From assembly GCA_942492445.1 (NCBI GenBank), contig CALOEW010000041.1, forward strand, positions 1 to 18,328: a stretch of DNA of 18,328 nt, written 5' to 3'. The DNA is from NORP240 sp942492445. GTDB lineage: Bacteria; Pseudomonadota; Gammaproteobacteria; Pseudomonadales; Pseudohongiellaceae. The position numbers were made by a program, and so were the translations under genes. Shown piece by piece: positions 1-7,260 of the stretch. Positions within the stretch are counted from its first letter, which is position 1. Each line of letters begins with the position of its first letter. Below the pieces are notes generated by a model that saw only the letters and a program-made list of their open reading frames with translations, was not told where the DNA came from and made no database searches.

Positions 1-2
1 GT

Positions 3-266
3 TCGGCTCCCGGGCGCTTCATCCCGATCGCGATCCTGCCGACGTGGACTCCCGAGGGGATGTGCGCCGAGATTCGCCGCGTGGCCGCGAAGGGTTGCCG
101 CGCGGTGACGATGCCCGAACTGCCGCGACCCTCGAGGGTCTGCCGAGCTACCACGACGAGGACTACTGGGGCCCGGTGTTCCGCACCCTGTCCGAGGAAG
201 AACGTGGTGATGTGCCTGCACATCGGCACGGGTTTCGGGGCGATCAGCATGGCGCCCAACGCGCCG
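3..266 (+). pseudogene. Amidohydrolase (TIM-barrel metal-dependent hydrolase) fragment, frameshifted and truncated at both ends
   Basis: The piece is open at the window edge and ends at a junction near 265-277. Frame 3 reads RFIPIAILPTWTPEGMC and CRAVTMPELP, frame 2 continues with EGLPSYHDEDYWGPVF, and frame 3 resumes with NVVMCLHIGTGFGAISMAPN. Joined together, these match the middle of the amidohydrolase-2 family (PF04909-like), whose members are hydrolases or decarboxylases with a metal-binding barrel. Frame is lost by what looks like two extra bases near 120-130 and regained by one extra base near 195-200, so the two indels compensate. After MAPNAP the protein similarity stops. The segment is visibly more GC-rich than the rest of the window. 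It may be a pseudogene remnant or an error-laden foreign piece joined during assembly. The family call is good; the substrate is unknown. Confidence 0.7.
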
Positions 267-277
267 ACCCTGGGTCG
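265..277. other. Palindrome at the junction of two unrelated truncated genes
   Basis: CGACCC at 265-270 and GGGTCG at 272-277 form a perfect inverted repeat around a single T. On its left, the amidohydrolase reading on the + strand loses family similarity. On its right, the quinone oxidoreductase reading on the - strand begins. Neither gene has its 3' part, so both are cut within about 10 bp of this point. A short inverted repeat at such a join is typical of template-switch chimeras, but it could also mark a real rearrangement. Confidence 0.55.
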
Positions 278-527
278 CAACCCGGTCGCCCGCTTTCAGC
301 CCCTCGACTCCGGCGCCCACCTCGGTGATAACCCCGCACATTTCGCCACCTGGAGTGATAGGCAGGTCAACGGAATAGAGACCGGTGCGTTGGTAAATGT
401 CGATAAAGTTAACGCCGATGGCTTTGGCGTGCACCGTGACTTCCTTGCCGGGCTTACCGAGTTCCACCTCACGGAACTTCATCACCGACGGTCCGCCGGT
501 TCTTTCGACTAGGATGGCTTTGGGCAT
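276..527 (-). CDS. NADPH:quinone oxidoreductase (zinc-type/MDR family), 5' part only
   Basis: Translated from the ATG at 527, the protein begins MPKAILVERTGGPSVMKF and contains AIGVNFIDIYQRTGLY, then TPGGEMCGVITEVGAGVEG and LKAGDRVA. These are the N-terminal GroES-like fold and the characteristic motifs of quinone oxidoreductases (Qor) in the medium-chain dehydrogenase/reductase superfamily. They reduce quinones with NADPH in the cytoplasm. About 84 residues are readable out of roughly 325 in the family. The Rossmann domain is missing because the sequence changes identity at 265-277. No clear Shine-Dalgarno precedes the start. The 528-683 interval separating it from the TPR gene shows no terminator or gene that I can support. 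Confidence 0.8.
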
Positions 528-683
528 ATCGGGGTTACTGTGGATGAAATTACTTCCGCAACTTGCCCTGTAGTGAGCAAAAATCAACCTTTTGCTATTC
601 CCGATATTCCATGTCTGTGGCAATAGGAATTCCAATTGGTTAGGACAGGCAGGGGCTTCGTAAAACCGAGGACTGATCAGCAC

Positions 684-1886
684 TTAAAAGGAACTGGGAT
701 TATCAAGCAGGTTGACGATATAAGCGTCCAGACGTCTGACTCTAGCAGCGTATTCAGGATCGTCTCCAAGGCGCATCAACAAATCACTTGCTGACTGCAG
801 GTTGCCCAGGTTGATTTCGGTGATTGCCAGCAGGTAGCTGATCTGGCTGGGGGTTGATTCACCTGCCGAGCTTGCAGCCTGCAACAGTGCTTCACGGGCT
901 TCCTCATAGCGTTCCCACTGCAGGTAAAGCTGAGCCGTCTTCAAGTGGGGCTCACTGGTTTTTTCCATATCCGCTGCCACAGCAAAAGCGTCTACTGCCA
1001 GTTCCAGTTCCCTGGCAAGCATCCACATCTCGCCCAGCAGCATCTGGTCTTCAAAATCGATAATTCCAGAATTAAGGTCCCGATATCTCTCTAAGGCCTT
1101 AGATAACAGAGTGGCTGCGTCCGCAGGCATGCCCAGAGAAGCGAACAGATGCGCCAGCCTGCGTGCCTCTTCGTAGCTCATGTCTTCGATGTGCGAAGCA
1201 ACAACCAGTCCGGCAGCACCTTTTGGAGTATTCTCAACTAGTAGATATAGGTTTGCGAGCTGCCGCCACCAGCGGGACTGGCCTGGCTGTTCGTCGATCA
1301 GGGTTTCCAGCAATCTGATCGCTTTATCTGTGTGCCCGCTCTGAGTATAGGCATAGGCTAGAAGTTCCGACCACTGTGGTTGGGGGTGATCTGCTATTGC
1401 CAATGTACGTTCCAGGGTCACTGCGGCTTCGTCGAATCGATCCAGTTGCAAATACGTATAGCCCATCAATACCAGTTCGGTGGGCAGTGGATCTACCACT
1501 TCATCGGCCCAGGTTTCCAATTGCTCCAGAGCCAGTTGTGGGTGATCGCTCATCAGCAGCAATTGGGCATAAAGTCGTCTGAGCCTGGGAATGAATGTGA
1601 TGGAATCAGTCGCCAGGGCTGCCTGCATTTCTTTCAAGGCAGTATCGGACTGGCCCTGTTGAATCAGCAGTCCCGCTCTTTCGTAGGCGATATAGCCTTT
1701 TTCAGCAGGACTCATGCTGCGGCTTTCAAGTAACTGGCGCAGATCCTCCAAAGAGGCTTCAGGATTTTCGGCGGCGCGGTCCATGATAAGGTACAAGCGC
1801 TGGGAAAGCCGAGGCGAGAGTCTTTCTGCCGCACCAGCCAGCGGCAGCCAGAAGACCAGACACAGGACTGTAACCAGCCTGATCAT
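684..1886 (-). CDS. TPR-repeat periplasmic protein of the TonB2 operon
   Basis: A 400-residue protein with a signal peptide (about residues 1-20, MIRLVTVLCLVFWLPLAGAA), then a helical array of tetratricopeptide repeats. Typical TPR spacing of small and large residues is visible, for example in LMGYTYLQLDRFDEAAVTL and YAYTQSGHTDKAIRLLETL. It is the last gene of the operon, and its ATG overlaps the tonB stop codon by 4 bp (ATGA), which implies translational coupling. TPR proteins are regularly encoded at the end of TonB2/TtpC clusters of marine gammaproteobacteria. A scaffold or assembly role in the periplasm is an inference from this position. No terminator is obvious between its stop and the truncated qor start at 527. 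Confidence 0.88.
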   Translation of the reverse strand: MIRLVTVLCLVFWLPLAGAAERLSPRLSQRLYLIMDRAAENPEASLEDLRQLLESRSMSPAEKGYIAYERAGLLIQQGQSDTALKEMQAALATDSITFIPRLRRLYAQLLLMSDHPQLALEQLETWADEVVDPLPTELVLMGYTYLQLDRFDEAAVTLERTLAIADHPQPQWSELLAYAYTQSGHTDKAIRLLETLIDEQPGQSRWWRQLANLYLLVENTPKGAAGLVVASHIEDMSYEEARRLAHLFASLGMPADAATLLSKALERYRDLNSGIIDFEDQMLLGEMWMLARELELAVDAFAVAADMEKTSEPHLKTAQLYLQWERYEEAREALLQAASSAGESTPSQISYLLAITEINLGNLQSASDLLMRLGDDPEYAARVRRLDAYIVNLLDNPSSF

Positions 1887-2527
1887 AGTGAACTATCCAG
1901 GCTGAAGTTGATGCGGATCTGCGCCAGTGTTTCTATCGCTTCACCGTTCCTGACTACCGGGCGAAAACGCCAGCGCCGGGCGGCATTCATGGCTGCCTCG
2001 TCGAATATAGCGGGTGGTTCGGCTTCAACAACCAGTGGATCGCTCACCGAACCGTCAGCATTAACAGTGAACAACATCTGCACCCAGCCTTCGATCTGGC
2101 GCATGCGCGCCGAAGGGGGATATTGGGGTGGGAGCAGGGTAAGGGGGATAAGATCCTCCGCCATCATGACGTCAAGATCCGCCACATTGCCTTCGATGAG
2201 AGTCCCAGCCAGCACTATACCGCTTCCTTCTCCCAATAGACTGCTGACTTCGTAGGAGGCTACATCGGTTGGCAGAGAGGAGACGCGATTGGCGATGGTC
2301 TGCACATCAGCACGAGGGCGCTGGATTTCCTGAGGCTTCGGAGGTGGTGGTGTGCGTCGATCGCGAGATCGGGTCTCTTCGTCGATCGCTGTACGAATGA
2401 ACTCGATAGGCTGGGTTTCGACAAAATTCATAACCCGGGACGATTCCCGCGATACCATACTGTCCATCAGCAGGAACAGGCCCACGTTGATAAGGACCGC
2501 GGTGGCCAGTACAAGTAGAAACTTCAC
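1883..2527 (-). CDS. tonB: TonB2-type energy transducer
   Basis: A 214-residue protein with a single N-terminal membrane anchor (about residues 3-21, LLVLATAVLINVGLFLLMD), a very short proline-rich stretch (RRTPPPPKPQEIQRP) and a C-terminal TonB domain (about 130-212: PPQYPPSARMRQIEGWVQM, then AMNAARRWRFRPV). TonB spans the periplasm and passes energy from the ExbB/ExbD motor to outer-membrane receptors. The compact periplasmic spacer is typical of the TonB2 branch. Translation starts at GTG (2527), which overlaps the exbD stop in a GTGA arrangement, so it depends on coupling. No TonB-dependent receptor is encoded in the window, so the transported substrate cannot be deduced. Confidence 0.9.
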   Translation of the reverse strand: MKFLLVLATAVLINVGLFLLMDSMVSRESSRVMNFVETQPIEFIRTAIDEETRSRDRRTPPPPKPQEIQRPRADVQTIANRVSSLPTDVASYEVSSLLGEGSGIVLAGTLIEGNVADLDVMMAEDLIPLTLLPPQYPPSARMRQIEGWVQMLFTVNADGSVSDPLVVEAEPPAIFDEAAMNAARRWRFRPVVRNGEAIETLAQIRINFSLDSSL

Positions 2528-2946
2528 TGGCTGAAATCCTGGCCTGGTGCAGCAGCGGCCAGCGCCACGTTGTCGGCACCTGCCAGTCGTGCCTGGTCGA
2601 TTACTTCGACGACAATTCCGGTGCGGGAATTCTGATCGGAAAGCACCACGACAGAGGCGTCAGGTGACTCTACAAAGAGGCGTTCAATGACGCCGCGCAG
2701 GCGACGAATGTCCACCTGGTTCCGATCAACCCAGATTTCTCCATTTTCGGTAACGGCAATCAGAATCGTCGCTGCTTGCGAGACCACTGCAGAGCGGGCA
2801 ACCGGCTGATCCACTTCGACGCCCGGTAACTTGACAAAGGTAGAGTTCACCGCGAAAAAAATCAGCAGAATAAACACCATGTCGATAAGTGGTGTCAGAT
2901 TGATGGCCGAACTGCCTGATTCCTCCTGAGCATGAAGTTTTATCAT
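2524..2946 (-). CDS. exbD: ExbD2-type biopolymer transport protein
   Basis: A 140-residue protein with a short cytoplasmic N-terminus, one transmembrane helix (about 18-36) and a periplasmic domain. The motif NLTPLIDMVFILLIFF contains the membrane aspartate (Asp22 here) that corresponds to the essential proton-carrying Asp25 of E. coli ExbD. ExbD sits inside the ExbB pentamer and converts proton flow into motion for TonB. Its ATG at 2946 overlaps the exbB stop by 4 bp and its stop overlaps the tonB GTG, so it is tightly coupled on both sides. Length and motif fit the ExbD/TolR family; the assignment to ExbD rather than TolR comes from the operon context. Confidence 0.93.
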   Translation of the reverse strand: MIKLHAQEESGSSAINLTPLIDMVFILLIFFAVNSTFVKLPGVEVDQPVARSAVVSQAATILIAVTENGEIWVDRNQVDIRRLRGVIERLFVESPDASVVVLSDQNSRTGIVVEVIDQARLAGADNVALAAAAPGQDFSQ

Positions 2947-3479
2947 TCATTAATCCCTGGAGACAGGGTGGATTCGTCAAGGGTCTGTGCCAGGCGTTCC
3001 GTTACCCGATTGAACCGCTGTTTAAGATCGTTGGCGAAATACATTCCGGTAACCGCGGTCAGGAGTCCGGCCATGGTAGTTACCAGGGCTTGGGAAATAC
3101 CCTCCGCCATGCCTCTTACGTTTCCAGAGCCAAATACTGTCATGACTTCGAAGGTCTTGATCATTCCGGACACTGTGCCCAGCAGACCCAGTAACGGTAA
3201 TACCGCCGTGATCACCTGGATTGTGCCAATCCAGGCAGAAAGTCTGTTGTGAAAGGCAGTGGTAAGACCAGCGCGAAGGCGCCGGTTTGCCAGCTGACTC
3301 TCACCATGATTGAACAGCCAGCGGGTAGAGACCTCCCGGGCCAGGGTTTTCTCCTGCCGCCACAGGAACAGGTAGCGATCCAGTATCAGGAACCACATGA
3401 CAATGGACAGCCCGAGAATTGCCGCCATGACCCAGCCGCCGGCAAGCAGCTCACTGTTGTATATCAGTTCACTCAGCAT
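2943..3479 (-). CDS. exbB: ExbB2-type proton channel subunit (MotA/TolQ/ExbB family)
   Basis: About 178 residues with three membrane segments (roughly 10-32, 80-105 and 122-145 from the chosen start). The conserved MotA/TolQ/ExbB block is present: VLPLLGLLGTVSGMIKTFEV and GMAEGISQALVTTMAGLLTA. ExbB forms the pentameric inner-membrane stator around ExbD. The short length fits ExbB2 rather than the longer E. coli ExbB. I chose ATG at 3479, which follows a GGTGAG Shine-Dalgarno-like stretch and lies inside the end of the upstream gene. An in-frame GTG at 3491 would add four residues (MSRS). The overlap with ttpC implies coupled translation. Confidence 0.92.
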   Translation of the reverse strand: MLSELIYNSELLAGGWVMAAILGLSIVMWFLILDRYLFLWRQEKTLAREVSTRWLFNHGESQLANRRLRAGLTTAFHNRLSAWIGTIQVITAVLPLLGLLGTVSGMIKTFEVMTVFGSGNVRGMAEGISQALVTTMAGLLTAVTGMYFANDLKQRFNRVTERLAQTLDESTLSPGINE

Positions 3480-4851
3480 TGAACGACTCACCCGTTCGGC
3501 CCTGGGCGAAAAGCTCCGCGGCGGTTTCGTCGAGTTGGCTGATCAGGTTGTTGGCACGACCCTGAACAAAGCTGTGAATCAACAGCAGGGGAATGGCAAC
3601 AGACAGGCCGAGTTGTGTGGTTATGAGGGCCTGGGAGATGCCACCGGACATCAGTCGCGGGTCGCCGGCGCCGAATAACGTGATGACCTGAAAAGTTTCG
3701 ATCATGCCGGTGACTGTGCCCAGCAGGCCCAGCAATGGACTGACTGCGGCGAATATAGACAGAGTTGCCAGTCCTCGCCGCAGTCGCTGGGCTGCTGTGG
3801 TGACAATTTCATCCATTCTGGCGGACATGGCCTCGGCGTCGGCAAGGTACCGGGGATCAATGGAGGTTTTCCGTAGTTCATGAATGGCATGATGGCCTTC
3901 CCTCGCCTTATCTTCCAGGAATTGTCTGGTCTGCCGGCTGGCAATAAATACTGCCGCCAAGCGCTCAACTCCCAGTAGAAGGCCAATCGCCCCCAATCCC
4001 AGTATGATGTACCCGATGACACCTCCCTGCTGCAATCGTTCAGAGAGTTCCGGAGTTTGTACGATAAGTGACAGGATGGCGCCGCGAGATGGGTCTATCG
4101 CAATGGGCGAAAGTGGTTCAGCCGCGTTTTCAAATGCCTGTGTAGCACGGGGGTCTACCCCCAGGGGTTGGCGGGCCAACGCCAGCAGGCGGCCACTTTC
4201 CGGGAGAAAGCGCAGGTACTGGCCCTGGGACAGGGACGTAAATGTACCAATGCGGGTGACCTGGCGTGGTTCCAGCTCACCACCTACGGTGATCACCGGG
4301 GCTTGATAACGGACTACCTGGCCGCTGTAATGCATTTCGTCCAGCAACATCAACCACAGTTGGCGAAGTTCACTGGCACTTGGCAAGGAATCGGAGGAGC
4401 TGAGTTTTTCCAGCAGTGGCAGGCGATTTTCCAGTTGCGACGAGACCATGGAATTCTGCACCAGTGGCAGGACGTCACCTGCCACCTGATTGACTACGGT
4501 GAATACTTCGGTGAGGTTTCCCGAACGCTCGGCCAGCAAGTCTTCCAGTTCAGTCAACTCGTCATCACCCCGGTCGTAGGATTCACGCAGCAGATCAGCT
4601 TCCGCTTCGGCTGCCTCACGCCTTGTCGTGGCGTCTCGTAACAGCGCAGTCTGCTGATCCCGGGCTTCAATGAAACGCTGCTCCCGTTGCTGCAGTTCCG
4701 CACGGCGCTGTGCGGAGCCCTCTCTGACCGTGTCAATCAGTTGCTGGATGCTCTGTGGCAGGTCATCGCCGGTGTTGGACTGGCTTGGTGGCGGCTGAGC
4801 CTGGGCTACTACTCCTATCAACAGAAGGAACAGAACAATGGGAAGTTTCAT
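3469..4851 (-). CDS. ttpC: TtpC-like protein (periplasmic coiled coil fused to an ExbB-type membrane domain)
   Basis: A 460-residue protein with a signal peptide (MKLPIVLFLLLIGVVAQAQ), a long periplasmic region rich in Glu/Gln/Arg coiled coil (about 35-110), a linker domain, then three membrane segments (about 276-298, 361-385 and 410-428). The C-terminal part holds the same proton-channel block as ExbB (SPLLGLLGTVTGMIETFQV and LMSGGISQALITTQLGLSVA). TtpC is known from Vibrio TonB2 systems as an ExbB-related partner required for TonB2-dependent transport. I chose the ATG at 4851 over one seven codons upstream, because it begins a clean signal peptide and overlaps the preceding stop codon by 4 bp (ATGA), like the other genes of this operon. 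Confidence 0.88.
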   Translation of the reverse strand: MKLPIVLFLLLIGVVAQAQPPPSQSNTGDDLPQSIQQLIDTVREGSAQRRAELQQREQRFIEARDQQTALLRDATTRREAAEAEADLLRESYDRGDDELTELEDLLAERSGNLTEVFTVVNQVAGDVLPLVQNSMVSSQLENRLPLLEKLSSSDSLPSASELRQLWLMLLDEMHYSGQVVRYQAPVITVGGELEPRQVTRIGTFTSLSQGQYLRFLPESGRLLALARQPLGVDPRATQAFENAAEPLSPIAIDPSRGAILSLIVQTPELSERLQQGGVIGYIILGLGAIGLLLGVERLAAVFIASRQTRQFLEDKAREGHHAIHELRKTSIDPRYLADAEAMSARMDEIVTTAAQRLRRGLATLSIFAAVSPLLGLLGTVTGMIETFQVITLFGAGDPRLMSGGISQALITTQLGLSVAIPLLLIHSFVQGRANNLISQLDETAAELFAQGRTGESFNAE

Positions 4852-5618
4852 TGACTTGTCATCCGGGTCCACAGCGGCAGATCGATGAGATTCGGGGGCG
4901 CCTGTTCCCTGGCCACGCGGATGGCAAATTCGATATCTTCCACGTAAGAGTCCTCAAGGGGTTGCCATTCCCCGGCCTGTGGGTCCCAGATTCCCGCCTC
5001 CCGACGATCCAGGCTCAGGTAAAACAGACCAACCCTGCCTACTCTCAAGAAATCCACGGTAATCTCCCGGCCGTCGATCGTCGTTGGGCCTTCGTAGGCT
5101 TCCAGGGTCTGACCATATTCCGCTTCTATCTGGTAGGCCTCGATCACGCGCCGATACTTTTCAGCGATATCCACGTCAGCCCTGGCGACGATGGACCGTA
5201 AAGCAGCCACCCGCGCCTGACGCTCTTCCACAAGCATGGGCTGATCCAGTTTTACAAACTGTTCCAGCACGTCCACCATTTCCACAATCAGTGGCACCAG
5301 TTCCTGTCTGATGACCTCCACTTCATCGAGTTCAGACAGGATGCGGGCTCGCTCGGATTCCTGGCTGGCCAGCAGCTGGCGAAGGTTTTCGTTGTATGTT
5401 TCCAGATCCTCGAAGCGCTCGAGTTCACGATTGTAGGAAGCTACCAGTCTTATGGTTTCGTCATCCAGCGCCTCAACGCGACCCTGGCTCTGGCGGGCGT
5501 CCTGCTGATACTGTTGTTGTGTCTGCAGCACGTCGTCCGGAGCCTGGGCAATGGTGGGCAGTGCGATCAGGCTCACGTTAAGAATCAGGAGCGAAAGGAG
5601 CAGAGTGTTCGGATGCAT
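4848..5618 (-). CDS. DUF3450 family coiled-coil protein, first gene of the TonB2 operon
   Basis: A 256-residue protein with a signal peptide (about 1-24, ending LPTIAQA) followed by a long coiled coil (about 30-115, for example RELERFEDLETYNENLRQLL) and a C-terminal globular region. Length, coiled coil and ending match the DUF3450 family, which is regularly encoded directly before ttpC-exbB-exbD-tonB in marine gammaproteobacteria. It probably works in the periplasm with the TtpC/TonB2 complex, but its molecular role is not established. It is the promoter-proximal gene; the leader upstream (5619-5755) contains two inverted repeats described separately. Its stop overlaps the ttpC start. Confidence 0.87.
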   Translation of the reverse strand: MHPNTLLLSLLILNVSLIALPTIAQAPDDVLQTQQQYQQDARQSQGRVEALDDETIRLVASYNRELERFEDLETYNENLRQLLASQESERARILSELDEVEVIRQELVPLIVEMVDVLEQFVKLDQPMLVEERQARVAALRSIVARADVDIAEKYRRVIEAYQIEAEYGQTLEAYEGPTTIDGREITVDFLRVGRVGLFYLSLDRREAGIWDPQAGEWQPLEDSYVEDIEFAIRVAREQAPPNLIDLPLWTRMTSQ

Positions 5619-5638
5619 GTGTTTGTTCGTCTTGGTGC

Positions 5639-5662
5639 GGATCCCGAGGGCACAAGGGATCC
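5639..5662 (-). promoter_or_regulatory. Hairpin in the leader of the TonB2 operon
   Basis: GGATCCC (5639-5645) and GGGATCC (5656-5662) are perfect 7-bp inverted arms around a 10-nt loop. The element ends 21 bp before the first start codon of the operon, so in the mRNA it would form a stem close to the ribosome-binding region. It has no T-tract and is not a terminator. A role in translation or mRNA stability is speculation. Confidence 0.4.
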
Positions 5663-5678
5663 TGAGATTGAAACAAGA

Positions 5679-5705
5679 GGGCTATTATCCCAACTATTGT
5701 AGCCC
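5679..5705 (-). promoter_or_regulatory. Inverted repeat overlapping candidate -10 boxes upstream of the TonB2 operon
   Basis: GGGCTA (5679-5684) and TAGCCC (5700-5705) flank an AT-rich core. Read on the - strand the core contains TACAAT and GATAAT, both plausible -10 hexamers, but I see no good -35 box. The dyad could be an operator. The GATAAT half recalls part of a Fur box, which would make sense for a TonB system, but the match to the full Fur consensus is poor. Confidence 0.35.
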
Positions 5706-5755
5706 AGATAAAATGACAGTTCAGATCCGAGAATACTACAGATGTTTCGGGCAAT

Positions 5756-7021
5756 TCAGCGCGGCTGCTGCGGCCGTTGATTGGCCCGAGGCTGTTTTTT
5801 CTGGCTGAGTAGCTGGAAGTTGAGGCCGGCGTGGTTGATCAGTCGGCGGATGAGTTTCTTGCCAAAGGCCGTGGCCGGAGTCCAGAAACCACCAGGCAGA
5901 CTTTCTTTGGGGATATCGAAGGCCAGACACAGACCTGCCTGGGCCAGCATTTTCGCGGTTGAACCGTAGCCCGGATCGCGATCGCCGGTGACCCGCAACA
6001 TCAGGCTATCACCCCCCTCGGTGATACCAAGAAAGCGCAGATCGAAATAGCCGGTACGCTGCTCTTCGACAGAGGGGCCCTCACCCGGTTTCGGCAGAAA
6101 CTTCAGCGCCAGCCATCGTGCCGGGGCAATGGCCATGACCACCTGCATCAACCGCAGCCCCCAGGCGATCCGTCGGGCTTGCAGTCTGCCTCCATCCTTG
6201 CCGGTCAGCACTGCCTCGTCGTACAGAAAATTCCGGTGATAGGGAGGGGAAAGCATGGCATTGCTGCGCAACACGACACGGGTGTTGATTGCAGCCATTA
6301 CAAAAGGCGCGGTCCAGGAATCGAAATCGGCGTCGTACTCCGGTTGGACCGAATGCTGGGCTGGTCTGGCTTCCGTCGCGTGCGGACAGAGCGAGTAGGG
6401 ATCCTGCAGTTCTTCGCGGAGGTGCCGGTCACCGGCTGCCTCCCGATAAGCATTCATCATGCTGGCGATGGTACCTCCGGACGCGCCTCCCTTGAGTCCC
6501 TTGACCCGCATTTTCACCTGCTGACAATAAGCGCCGAACTGCCTTTTAGCGACCTGCTGGAGGAAATAGACACCCAGGTCCGAGGGGATGGAGTCAAAGC
6601 CGCAGCAATGCACGATGCGGGCCCCGGTGCGTCGCGCTGTGGGCTGGTACCTGTCGATCATGCGCTTGATCCACTGCGGTTCGCCGGTCAGGTCGCAATA
6701 ATCGATGCCATTCTCCACACAGATCCTCAGCAAGGTCTCGCCATACAATGCGTAAGGCCCAACGGTACTGACCACTACCCGGGTTTTTCTGCACATGCGA
6801 CGCAGAGCGTCTTCGTCTTCGGCATCCGCCACGATGCAGGTGGCTGCGTTATGGGGCTTTCCCAGGCTCAACTTCACCTGGTTAAGTTTGCTTTTAGAGC
6901 GTCCCGCCATGGCCCATTTCAGCCCCTGGTCCTGAAATTCCTCGTTCAGGCAGTGGCAGAGAATTTTCCCGACAAAACTCGTGGCCCCGTAGATGATGAT
7001 GTCGAAGGGCTTCTCTCTCAC
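5756..7021 (-). CDS. Saccharopine dehydrogenase-like / trans-acting enoyl reductase-like oxidoreductase
   Basis: A 421-residue protein with an N-terminal Rossmann fold: IIIYGATSFVGKILC (about 8-22) is the dinucleotide-binding glycine motif and AGRSKSKL (about 39-46) fits an NADP-type second strand. Further family motifs are VVVSTVGPYALYGETLL, YCDLTGEPQW and HCCGFDSIPSDLGV (about residues 137-150). This is the family that includes mycobacterial trans-acting enoyl reductases and saccharopine-dehydrogenase-like proteins of unknown substrate. The start is GTG at 7021, preceded by GGAG nine bases upstream; no in-frame ATG fits. It is transcribed alone, ending about 137 bp before the TonB2 operon. 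It lacks features of true lysine-pathway saccharopine dehydrogenase, so the annotation is to the family only. Confidence 0.85.
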   Translation of the reverse strand: MREKPFDIIIYGATSFVGKILCHCLNEEFQDQGLKWAMAGRSKSKLNQVKLSLGKPHNAATCIVADAEDEDALRRMCRKTRVVVSTVGPYALYGETLLRICVENGIDYCDLTGEPQWIKRMIDRYQPTARRTGARIVHCCGFDSIPSDLGVYFLQQVAKRQFGAYCQQVKMRVKGLKGGASGGTIASMMNAYREAAGDRHLREELQDPYSLCPHATEARPAQHSVQPEYDADFDSWTAPFVMAAINTRVVLRSNAMLSPPYHRNFLYDEAVLTGKDGGRLQARRIAWGLRLMQVVMAIAPARWLALKFLPKPGEGPSVEEQRTGYFDLRFLGITEGGDSLMLRVTGDRDPGYGSTAKMLAQAGLCLAFDIPKESLPGGFWTPATAFGKKLIRRLINHAGLNFQLLSQKKQPRANQRPQQPR

Positions 7022-7116
7022 AGTCCGTTACTCCATGCCTAACCTGCAGAGGGGCAAAATGGACTCACACCGGAGCGTTGTCAAGAATTGTGGGGTATCA
7101 GGCCCGGGGCCAGGCC

Positions 7117-7159
7117 GGTGCAATGTACCGGCGATTGCACCTTGAAGTGGCGCACCTTG
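7117..7159. promoter_or_regulatory. Clustered repeats in the divergent intergenic region (candidate regulator-binding sites)
   Basis: GGTGCAAT (7117-7124) and ATTGCACC (7134-7141) form a perfect 8-bp inverted repeat with a 9-bp spacer. The right arm runs into a direct repeat, GCACCTTG at 7137-7144 and again at 7152-7159 (period 15 bp). Three copies of the same GGTGC core in 43 bp, between divergent genes starting at 7021 (-) and 7405 (+), look like a multi-site operator. The regulator is unknown. Confidence 0.4.
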
Positions 7160-7226
7160 GCAGGGTAGCCGACCTCATACCCCCATAAGATCTCAATAAA
7201 TTCCGTAAATACAACGTGTTGAAAAA

Positions 7227-7254
7227 TTGGCCCGCGCCTTGCATTGAATATATT
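7227..7254 (+). promoter_or_regulatory. Candidate promoter for a short RNA
   Basis: TTGGCC (7227-7232) and TATATT (7249-7254) are separated by 16 bp. The -10 matches the consensus at five of six positions; the -35 is weaker. Transcription would start near 7261 and meet a strong terminator at 7300-7325. Confidence 0.35.
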
Positions 7255-7260
7255 ACATCT

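Noticed and set aside
5679..5705. Fur box upstream of the TonB2 operon
   Set aside because: Only one GATAAT half matches the consensus; the dyad arms are GC-rich and unlike Fur sites. It is kept only as a generic inverted repeat.
6179..7042. 287-codon open frame on the + strand over the enoyl-reductase-like gene
   Set aside because: The - strand gene has a Rossmann motif and family blocks along its whole length; the + frame reads as a shadow.
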